Source: Williamsia sp. DF01-3 (lineage in GTDB: Bacteria; Actinomycetota; Actinomycetes; Mycobacteriales; Mycobacteriaceae). From it: 64,000 nucleotides of DNA. How positions within the stretch are numbered: the stretch's first letter is position 1; each line of letters begins with the position of its first letter. Both the position numbers and the translations under genes were made by a program. The notes under the pieces are model-generated. The model did no database searches. It was not told where the DNA came from and saw only the letters and a program-made list of their open reading frames with translations. The stretch covers positions 2,063,733-2,127,732 of the forward strand of contig NZ_JALKFS010000005.1 in NCBI RefSeq assembly GCF_023051145.1. The letters run 5' to 3'. Shown here in pieces: positions 16,187 through 24,200 of the stretch.

Positions 16187-16653
16187 GCGCCACGTCCCTT
16201 GTGTGCGAGCTCGCGCAGAGTGTCGATCCAGATCCGGCGTTGTGTTCGGAAATCGCCGTGCTGTTCCCGGTCTTCGCGGCCGCGGCGCTGGTACTGACGC
16301 AAGGACCACCACAGCCAGACCATTGCGAGAGCTCCGCCGACGTAGATGACCAGTCGCCAGTACTCTCGTCCGGGGTACTGCGACTGCGAGATCACCGAGG
16401 CGGACACCTGCCACAGGACGAGCGTCATGATGACGCTCTTGGTTGCGTAGATGCGGCCGAGTTCGTTGACCCACCACGGCGACTTCAGCAGGTACTGGAG
16501 GGTGAATCCGATCTGCACCACGGCCAGAAGGAGCAGCGCGCCGTTGCCCAAGTCGCGCAACGAGATTCCAGGCTGCGCGGTCCCGAGCGCGACCAGCACG
16601 ATGCTGGCTACCACGCCGATCATGAACAAGACCGCGCGCCAGCTGGGCCTCAT
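16183..16653 (-). CDS. Membrane protein of the lysis cassette
   Basis: 156 residues with four hydrophobic segments (about 8-24, 37-53, 70-85, 99-117) and a charged C-terminal tail (RQYQRRGREDREQHGDFRTQRR). It overlaps both neighbours by 4 bp. Proteins of this kind accompany lysin B in many mycobacteriophages and are thought to act as holin-like or envelope-fusing factors; the precise role here is unknown. Confidence 0.65.
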   Translation of the reverse strand: MRPSWRAVLFMIGVVASIVLVALGTAQPGISLRDLGNGALLLLAVVQIGFTLQYLLKSPWWVNELGRIYATKSVIMTLVLWQVSASVISQSQYPGREYWRLVIYVGGALAMVWLWWSLRQYQRRGREDREQHGDFRTQRRIWIDTLRELAHKGRGA

Positions 16654-16856
16654 GCGGGCCCTCCGAATGCTGACCTCAGTGCATCCACAAAGTGGTTGCG
16701 GAGCAACTCATTCTGTAGGCCAGCGTTCACCGCTTCGGCCCTCCGATCTGCTGATTCGGCCTGCTTTCGCCGCAGGCTCGCCATGTCTCGCTCGCGCTCC
16801 ATCTCGTCGGCCTGGGCGCGCGCTCGTTCGATTTCGTGACGCCACGGCCACTTCAT
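16650..16856 (-). CDS. Small charged coiled-coil protein of the lysis cassette
   Basis: 68 residues, MKWPWRHEIERARAQADEMERERD, almost wholly helical and rich in Glu/Arg, ending RNHFVDALRSAFGGPA. Overlaps neighbours with ATGA coupling. Similar short coiled-coil proteins sit at this place in other actinophages. Function unknown. Confidence 0.6.
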   Translation of the reverse strand: MKWPWRHEIERARAQADEMERERDMASLRRKQAESADRRAEAVNAGLQNELLRNHFVDALRSAFGGPA

Positions 16857-17146
16857 GTCCGCTCCTCGGCCAGTTGCCGGATCGCGGTGACCATTGCCTG
16901 CTGTACCTCGGCCGCCGCGGTCGACTTGGCGGCGGCGTCGGCGAACTTTCCGATTGAGACCGCGTCCTCGGTGGCACGTTTGTCGGCGGCCTCAAGGGCG
17001 CGGTCCTTCTCGGCCACGATCTCGCGATGGTGTACGCCGAGAACCAACTTGCCGGTGAGGAACGCCCACGCCAGGGCGATGAACGCGATGATCAGGAACG
17101 ACACGATCCCGATCCCGTCCCACGCCGCTGGCGTGAAGATGCTCAA
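16853..17146 (-). CDS. Single-TM protein with coiled-coil tail (holin or spanin-like)
   Basis: 97 residues: N-terminal membrane segment GIVSFLIIAFIALAWAFLTGKL then a helical Ala/Glu/Lys-rich tail. The layout fits a second holin or an antiholin, common directly after the main holin in mycobacteriophages. Assignment from topology and position. Confidence 0.65.
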   Translation of the reverse strand: MSIFTPAAWDGIGIVSFLIIAFIALAWAFLTGKLVLGVHHREIVAEKDRALEAADKRATEDAVSIGKFADAAAKSTAAAEVQQAMVTAIRQLAEERT

Positions 17147-17147
17147 G

Positions 17148-17660
17148 CTAGTCGCCGTTCAGTTCGGTATACGAGCCGGTCGGGTTAGTGACGGGCAGTG
17201 CGACAGGGATCACTGGGGCAGTGGATGGGAGCCCCTTGGTGGCACCGAGGTTCACGGTCAGAGCGGACGTGAGCACAGACACGATGGCAGCGGTGGCCGC
17301 GATCGTCAGGGCAGTTTTCCAGTCGATGTCGGTCAGTCCGCCGGTCGCCGGGATGGCGCCGACGAGTGTGCCGGCGAAGGTTCGTGCTGCGCGGTCGCCG
17401 GTGTCGATGAGCCAGTTGCCTGACGTCAATGCCGTCGCTGAGGCGAGCGCAAGCAGGAACGACACCAGCGCCGCGAGACCCGCCGATCCGAGGACTGTGG
17501 TCCAGGAGACGTCGGTGATGACGACTCCAGCGCCGAGGAAGACAAGCACGTTCTGAATGAATGTCTTGACGGTGCGGTCGAGGAGGTCGAGCCAGAATCC
17601 GCGCTGGCTGATGGAGCCGATTTCCGCTGTGCCGTGGATGGCGTCGAGTGGTTCAGACAT
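17148..17660 (-). CDS. Holin (r1t-type-like)
   Basis: 170 residues from ATG 17660 with GAAGGA upstream. After a short soluble start containing FWLDLLDRTVKTFIQNVLVFL, three to four hydrophobic segments alternate with LGSAGLAALVSFLLALAS and TIAATAAIVSVLTSALTV. The FWxDLxERTxxTFxQ lead is the hallmark of actinophage holins of this class. It sits directly after lysin A. Confidence 0.82.
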   Translation of the reverse strand: MSEPLDAIHGTAEIGSISQRGFWLDLLDRTVKTFIQNVLVFLGAGVVITDVSWTTVLGSAGLAALVSFLLALASATALTSGNWLIDTGDRAARTFAGTLVGAIPATGGLTDIDWKTALTIAATAAIVSVLTSALTVNLGATKGLPSTAPVIPVALPVTNPTGSYTELNGD

Positions 17661-17681
17661 GATGATCAATCCTTCTGTTAG

Positions 17682-18716
17682 TTACTGCTTGGGTGTTTCC
17701 GGGTCGTTGAGGAACTCGACGACCAACGACGGATGGAAGTAGGCCTCGCCCTTTTCGAACTGCTGGACTCGGCCGCCGTCGAAGAACTGCTCGCTGCCGA
17801 GCGGCCAGCCGAGGCGGCCGTTCTCGAAGCCTTCTTTCGCCCAGCGTTCGAGGATGGCGCCGTTGACGACGCCGCCGTCGGTGCCGAACTTGCGGTAGAT
17901 CGCACCGCGCTGGAACGCCTGGATAGTGCCGACCTTGTCGACCGTCGCGTGGCGTCGGGTCGGGTAGCCGAGCGGACCCTTCTCATAGCCCTGCGTGGCC
18001 CACACCTCGAAGATGTCGCGCGGGATCGCGATGGCACGCAGGCCAATCGGCGCGGCTTGGTTAACGCGGGGGCTCCAGTAGATCCAGCCGCCCTCGAACT
18101 CGGCCATGCGACCTTCACCGTCAGGCAGCTTGGCCTCACCCTGGGTCTTGCGGGCGCCGATCCACGCCTTGGCGCGCTTGGCCTCTTCGTCAATCTCATT
18201 GACGGCCGGCATCGTCGGGGCGTCGTTGCCGAGGACGGCGTCGAGGTACCAGAAGTCATGGAACAGGGGGTCATTCCACGCTCGCGCGCCTTCGTAGTAG
18301 AAGACACCCGCACCCTGGGATTCCCAGTCGACTCCGCGGTCCGACTGTTTGACCGGGCCGCCCGGGACGTCCATGCCCATCAGGGTGCAAGCGGTGTGCG
18401 AGTAGACACCACCACCGCCGTGCTGCAGGCCCACGCGCATGATCGAGTTGATCGGGGGGTTCTTGCCGCGGCGGAATCCCAAGTCGTAGACGATCTTGTA
18501 GTCCAGGCGGAAAGACTCGGTCGAGCCGTAGCGGTTGCCGACCCAATCAGTGCGGCCCCAGAACCACGCGCCGGTCTGCAGCACGAGACCAGAGCAGTCT
18601 GTCGATTGCCGAGGGTTGTTGGAGAATGCCTCCCCGTAGCCGTAGTAGAGGCCATCGCGGGCGCGGCACATCGCGTCGATCTCACGGTAGCGCTGGGGGG
18701 TAATGACTTTGGTCAT
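17682..18716 (-). CDS. lysA: Lysin A: NlpC/P60-like peptidase with LGFP repeats
   Basis: 344 residues from ATG 18716, GAGGAA upstream. The N-terminal peptidase has the catalytic Cys in STDCSGLVLQ near residue 42 and a His in GGVYSHTACTLM, as in NlpC/P60-type peptidoglycan peptidases. The C-terminal half carries three to four LGFP repeats (GYEKGPLGYPTRRHATVD, GFENGRLGWPLGSEQFFD), which bind the mycobacterial cell wall. No amidase or lysozyme domain is seen, so this is a peptidase-only lysin. Confidence 0.88.
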   Translation of the reverse strand: MTKVITPQRYREIDAMCRARDGLYYGYGEAFSNNPRQSTDCSGLVLQTGAWFWGRTDWVGNRYGSTESFRLDYKIVYDLGFRRGKNPPINSIMRVGLQHGGGGVYSHTACTLMGMDVPGGPVKQSDRGVDWESQGAGVFYYEGARAWNDPLFHDFWYLDAVLGNDAPTMPAVNEIDEEAKRAKAWIGARKTQGEAKLPDGEGRMAEFEGGWIYWSPRVNQAAPIGLRAIAIPRDIFEVWATQGYEKGPLGYPTRRHATVDKVGTIQAFQRGAIYRKFGTDGGVVNGAILERWAKEGFENGRLGWPLGSEQFFDGGRVQQFEKGEAYFHPSLVVEFLNDPETPKQ

Positions 18717-18826
18717 TGCTGTTCCTCTCGAGAGGGTGTGGGTTTGCGATGTCGCTCGTCGTAGCGGCGTTGCCACTGGCACAACTTGGCGAGCACCTCG
18801 AACGGCAGCTCGCGGAGGCGGTTCAT
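18713..18826 (-). CDS. Hypothetical 37-residue basic protein
   Basis: MNRLRELPFEVLAKLCQWQRRYDERHRK. ATG 18826 overlaps the upstream stop and its own stop overlaps lysin A, so it is translationally coupled on both sides. It resembles short basic peptides between baseplate and lysin genes in actinophages. Function unknown. Confidence 0.55.
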   Translation of the reverse strand: MNRLRELPFEVLAKLCQWQRRYDERHRKPTPSREEQQ

Positions 18827-20403
18827 CAGACGCTGTTCGCGACGCCGTTGAGTCGGGCGCCACTGAGTTGAGCGGAGGCCACGAGTCGTGACCAACCACC
18901 CTTCAGACGTTTGTCGTTGCCGAGGGTGGGTTGTTCGCGCTTTCGTTCACCCGGCTTGTCGGTCACGGTGACCGAGGAGACGTATTGTTCGACGAAGTTG
19001 CCGCGGTCCCAGAGGTGGACGATGTCGCCCTGCTTGTACCGGCGGGCACTGCCGTTGTCTTCGCCGAACTCGTTGCCCCGCCCTGGGACTCCAGACATCG
19101 CGTTGATGGTGATCGACTGCTCGCCACCCTTGGCTTTGAGCGCGGCCTGGCCGGTGGCATAGCTGTCGAGTGACCAGGCCGCGGTGTTGTCGGCGAACTT
19201 CTCCGGTAGTGCGTCGTCCTTGCCAATCTCGTCTTCGAGGTCGGCGTCCCAGAACACTTGGTAGGCGAAGAAGATGTCGTCGAACAGGTCGCCGACCACC
19301 ACGCCCAGACCGAGGCCTGGTGCGACAAGGTTGAGTAGCAGCGAGATCGCGAGGTTGGCGCCGATCTCGATGACGTCGTTCAAGATGGCCGGCGACTTGC
19401 CGCCGACGATCGCCCGGGTCGCGCGGGAATGCGTGCCCTTGGAGCTGTAGTCGCGGATCTGCGAGTCGGCGTCAGTGCGGAACTGCACCTTGCGGTTGTC
19501 GCGCTTCTCGTAGGTGTCGAAGACGAATCCGGCGCGGTTCATCTGGTTCGTCCAGGTGCCGTTGCTGATCGAGGCCAGCTTGCTCAGGTTGAGGAAGTCG
19601 TCATCCAGGGTGTTGATGATCGACTGCAGGTCCGCGAGGGTGTCGGTGTTGAAGACGGTGGGAGAGGATCCGCGTCCGTCCCACAGGTCGACCTTGATTC
19701 CCCAGTCCAGGCGGTCTACGTCCTGGCGGAACAGTTCGTCGAGCTGCGTGAACCGGGCCTGCGAGAACATGATTGGCTCGATGACGTCGGAGAGGAAGTC
19801 GAAGATGTCGTCGAGCGAATCGAAATCCTTGACCTTCAGGTTCGACCATGCTGACGGTTGGCGCATCGGCAGTGCCGAATAGACCGGGATGCCGAGCCGT
19901 GTCGCAACTTTGGATACGTACGACTTCATCACCCGGTCGGGCGAGCCGATCTCCACATCTTGCTTGCCGGTGAGACCAACCTGGATCTCCGGCGGAAAGA
20001 TGTTGTTGACCCAGCCGTACATCGACTGCAGCCAGATCTTGTTGCACTCGGCGTAGTAGACCTTGCGCTCCCGGCCGGGTGTGCCGGAGAACTCCACATC
20101 GACAATGCGTCCGGTCCATGGCAGGCCGTTGTAGCCCATCTCGCCGTCGGGCCCGCGACCCAGCCGCAGGTGGAAGCACTTCTTCCTCACGGTGGATGGC
20201 GTGATGATGTCGGTGATGGGGTTGTCCCACTTCAACTCGAACGCGATCTTGCCGGGCTCGAGGCCGTGGGTAAACGTGGTGCTGGCGTCGAGGTAGCTTC
20301 CCGCTGGCCGCCAGTCGATGACCGGGTTGTTGCGGAGACCGACATCGAAGTTGAAGGACGGTGGGTCGTCGGTATTCGGATCTGCGTACCCGGCGGAGAT
20401 CAC
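18826..20403 (-). CDS. Minor tail protein, baseplate hub-like
   Basis: 525 residues from GTG 20403. Contains long beta-rich stretches with RVMKSYVSKVATRLGIPVYSALP, a hydrophobic amphipathic block at about 380-410 (LNDVIEIGANLAISLLLNLVAPGLGLG) and a C-terminal beta domain (GDIVHLWDRGNFVEQYVSSVTVTD). Size, order (third after the tape measure block) and sequence style match the Gp37-like hub of actinophage tails (siphovirus ReqiPepy6 type). Confidence 0.78.
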   Translation of the reverse strand: MISAGYADPNTDDPPSFNFDVGLRNNPVIDWRPAGSYLDASTTFTHGLEPGKIAFELKWDNPITDIITPSTVRKKCFHLRLGRGPDGEMGYNGLPWTGRIVDVEFSGTPGRERKVYYAECNKIWLQSMYGWVNNIFPPEIQVGLTGKQDVEIGSPDRVMKSYVSKVATRLGIPVYSALPMRQPSAWSNLKVKDFDSLDDIFDFLSDVIEPIMFSQARFTQLDELFRQDVDRLDWGIKVDLWDGRGSSPTVFNTDTLADLQSIINTLDDDFLNLSKLASISNGTWTNQMNRAGFVFDTYEKRDNRKVQFRTDADSQIRDYSSKGTHSRATRAIVGGKSPAILNDVIEIGANLAISLLLNLVAPGLGLGVVVGDLFDDIFFAYQVFWDADLEDEIGKDDALPEKFADNTAAWSLDSYATGQAALKAKGGEQSITINAMSGVPGRGNEFGEDNGSARRYKQGDIVHLWDRGNFVEQYVSSVTVTDKPGERKREQPTLGNDKRLKGGWSRLVASAQLSGARLNGVANSV

Positions 20404-21215
20404 AGCGGCGACCAATACAGCTGGGGCACAGTCACGGTCAGCTTGGTCGCGCTGGTCGTGCCGGTGCCCGTGATTGACATCGGGATCTCTTCGGTGTCGG
20501 CCGGCGCCTTGCCGTGCCAACGGTCGCCGATCCACGACCGGTCAAGACCGGCCTGGTCATAGATTGCCCAGTAGTCGGGGTTCGTCTCGATGTCGAGCCA
20601 TTGCCCGGCAGTGAGCGAGGGGAGTGGGATCAGCTCGCCGTCGATACCGATCTTCGGGTTCGTGATCGGGCCTTCGAGTTTGTAGTGCACCCAGGTGTCG
20701 AGGTCGCCGTCGTTGCGGATCTTCGCGGAGGCGAACTGCGCAGCGGTGAAGGGGAACACGTACGGGTCAGTGCGCCACCACGTCTCATCGGACCGCCACT
20801 CGACCTCGTCGTACGCTCGGCCAACCGCGTGCATCTTCACGTACTCCGGTGCGTTCTTGAACCCGACCAACCGCACCTCCTGGAAGCGGTCAGTCTCGAG
20901 CAGCGTCATTCGCATGAGCGGCCCGCCAGCTCGACGAGCACCGCCCGCACCGTTAGCTTTTCGCCACCGAGCGAGGAGGTCACGTGCACGAGGTCCACCG
21001 CGGCCACCGTCGATCCGGACGCCGGCGGTGATGCTGCCCGGCTTGTACTTGATCGACGAGTTCGTCACGCCCGCCTGGTTGACGCCGTCGAGGTCGTCGA
21101 ACTCGAAGGTGGGACCCCCGAAGTTGATGTAGTGCAACCGGACCGGGCCGCCCTGGTTGAACGCCCAGTCCTTGCCGAACACGTCGGTCAGCACGCAGGT
21201 CAGCGGCAGCGTCAT
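20400..21215 (-). CDS. Distal tail protein (Dit-like minor tail protein)
   Basis: 271 residues, first gene after the tape measure, overlapping its stop. The N-terminal part FNQGGPVRLHYINFGGPTFEFDDLD and later RMTLLETDRFQEVRLVGF are strands of the Dit/tail-component fold. The C-terminal segment (YWAIYDQAGLDRSWIGDRWHG, PLPSLTAGQWLDIET) is the jelly-roll seen in mycobacteriophage minor tail proteins. Anchors the tip to the tail tube. Confidence 0.78.
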   Translation of the reverse strand: MTLPLTCVLTDVFGKDWAFNQGGPVRLHYINFGGPTFEFDDLDGVNQAGVTNSSIKYKPGSITAGVRIDGGRGGPRARDLLARWRKANGAGGARRAGGPLMRMTLLETDRFQEVRLVGFKNAPEYVKMHAVGRAYDEVEWRSDETWWRTDPYVFPFTAAQFASAKIRNDGDLDTWVHYKLEGPITNPKIGIDGELIPLPSLTAGQWLDIETNPDYWAIYDQAGLDRSWIGDRWHGKAPADTEEIPMSITGTGTTSATKLTVTVPQLYWSPL

Positions 21216-24200
21216 CACAGACCTGCCGCTGAGAGCGCTGGGGTCAGGCCGTCCATCACGCCCGAGTCGAGGGTGGCCTTGACCTTCTTGTTCTCGCGTG
21301 TGGCCTGCAGGATCGCGATGAGCACCTCTTTCAGCTCGTCGGCACTGGCACCCAATGCTTGGGAGATGCCGTCGATGGAGTTGGCCGATGTGTCGACCGT
21401 GGGGGCCAGATCGCCGAGGGTCACCTGACCGCCCGACGCCATGCCCAGGTACGGGGTGACGGCCGAGGCGACAGCGAACCCGCCGCCCGCGACGAGAGCG
21501 GCCCAGTCGTAGAAGTTCTTCGGCTTCAGCGCATCCGAGGTGTCCTCGGAGTATCCGGCGAATCCGCCGGCGGCGTACGAGTCCATCATTCCCAGGTGAC
21601 GTCCGGTCTCGAGCCACAGCGCCTTGGACCGAGGCGACCCGTTGAGTGGAATGTAGGACTCGGGTCCGGCCTCGCCTGCCTGGGTGAGCCAGATGTGCTC
21701 ACGATTGAGGACCTGGGCGGAGCCTGGTGCCCGGTCCTCGATGGCGCCGCGTGCGTACGCAGAGATAGCGAGAGGCCCGATGTTGCCGAGCTTCTCGGGC
21801 CCCGTCGTCGACTCCGAGTCGGCTCCCGATGTGGCAGGTGACGAGGAGGAGGTGGAGGTCGTCGTTGTCGTCAACTGTGATGGCCAGTTCGTCACGAAGA
21901 CAGGCTCGCCGGAACCGCTCGTCGCGCTGCCGGTCTGCGTCGTGGTGGATCGCGTCATCGATGCTGCGATCTCAGCGTCGGCCTCAGCTTCCTTCGCGGC
22001 GTAGTTCGACCCGTCGGCGGTGCCGGAGCGTTGCACCGCCTGCGCCAGTTGGGCTTCGGTCATGCCCTCGGCGCCCTCGACCTTGTTGGCCGCGTCGTAG
22101 TAGGCGTTCGCTGCGTAAGCGGGATCCATGCGCTGCTCGACAGTGCCCCAGCTCGGGCGCTGCGACAGGACGCCGGCGTTGTCGCCGTCCATGCCGTGGT
22201 CCAGGTTCTCGCCACCGGTCTCGGCCAAGACAGCCATGACCGCGGACTTGATCTCCTTGTCGGATTCACCACGGCGCTTGCCCTCGGCGATGACCGTGTC
22301 GATGTTCTTCTGCTTGGCGGTGCGGGTGTCCGGTGCTCCGATCTGGCCGGCGGCGCCCGGGTCACCCTGCAGCGGCATCCATGCAGTGCTGCCCGACAGA
22401 CTCCGCGAACCGTCCGGGCCGTCGTACTGGCCGTCACCGCGTGCGCCGCCCATCTCGATGTTGACATCCCCGCCGACCGGATCGATGATCGTGCCGGCCG
22501 TGTGCTCGGGATTCCACGTCACCTCGTACGCCGGAACACCAGCTGGCGCGCTACCGGGCTGCAAACCGTGGCCGGCCGTGTAGCTGTCGAACGTGGCCGT
22601 TCCCGCTCGAGCGCCAGTGCCGGGCTGGTCGTTCAGCCCATCCGCATAGTTCATCGCGATCGACTGGCCGCCCGAGCAGTCAGTCGTCCAGCCCTGACCC
22701 CATGCGCCGTAGCCGTACTGAGCACCTTCGATGCCGCGCATGTAGTTCTTCAGTCCGCCGACTGTGGCGATGCCACCGTTTTCCATTTGAACGATGCCGA
22801 GGCGCTTGCCAGCTTCGAACCAGATCGCCTTGTTGCGCTCCAGCTCCGAGGGCTTGCCCGAAATGTAGGCTTCCCAGCCCGTTTCCTTCTCGCCCCACAG
22901 GATGTTGGCGCCACCGCGCGCGATCATCGGCTCACGAGTCACCGACTGACCTGCGGCGTTCACACCACCAGCTGCGTACTGGCGGATGGCGCCGTTGGCG
23001 TGGAACTCCCGAGCCGCTCCAGATCCGCCGATGTTGGGGTTGTAGACCAAGCCCGCCGGGTCGTTGACCTTGACGTTGATGACCTTGTCTTTGGGTGCAG
23101 TCAGCTCGGCCAGGCGGCGTTGCGCGTCAACATCATTCACGTTGACGACCACCGAGCCGTCAGGCAGAGTTTCGGTCTTGATGCCGATGTCTCGCAGGTG
23201 GTTAAGATTCTGTTCGCTGGTGTCTTCGATCTTGACGTACCCACCGGGCAGGGTTGTGGTCTGAACACCGATAGCAGACAGGGCCTTCGACACCTCGCCG
23301 GTGTTGTCGGTGATCACCACCTTCCCGTCGATGATCGAGAACCGAACCTTCATCTCTTCGAGCTTTGCGCGGACCTCCGGCGTATTGTCAGCGATCTTGA
23401 ACTGGCCCTCAGGCAGAGTCGCAACCTTGCCGGCGAGAGTCGTCAGCGCGGCCGTGGCCCCCGTTATGCCCTCTGTGTTGAGCTTGAGAACCTTGTCGTT
23501 CGGGATCAAGTTGTAGGCGTCTGCCAGCCTGTTCGCCTCGTCGACTGTCTTCCCGCTGGCAACCGCAGCATCGACAAAAGACTGCCGGTAACCCTGCATA
23601 GCGTCGCGAGTTATCTGCAGTGCCTCTGGCATCGACTTGCCCTGAGCTCGCGCAGCCTCGTAGGTCGCGACAGCCATTTGATTGAAATCGGCCGTCATTT
23701 GCTGCACGGTGTCCTGCAGCGCTGAGCCCTTTTCGTTGGTCACGTCGATGTGGCCGTTGAGGCCGATCGTTGCGGCTCCGCCGTCCTCAAGCGCCTTGGC
23801 GAAATCGCGCATGTCGTTCGACCACTGCTGCAACGCTTCTTCTTGTGTCAGCTCGTCGTCGTCCAACTGCGTCAACGCTTTTGCGAGCTTGTCAACCTTT
23901 GAGGCCGCGCCGTCGGTGGATTCCTGGAACTCAACCATTGCCTCGGAAAGGGGGCCGACAGCAGTGACAGTTCCGTCGATCGAGCGCTTAACGTCGCCCG
24001 TTGCCTCCGCGACCTGCATCGCGCGAGACTTTCCGTTCTCGAACTCGCCGTGCATCTCGTTGAGGTTGTTCTTGAGGTCCTGTGCAGACTTAGCGGTCTC
24101 GTTGTAGACCTTCTTTGTCGACTGCATGCCGGACTTGGCGCCGTCGACCGTCTCGATCTTGGTGTTGGCCTCGATGACCTCATCGAGACGACGCCGAAGC

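Noticed and set aside
22031-23725. 564-residue open frame on the plus strand
   Set aside because: Antisense to the tape measure gene; no protein-like motif.
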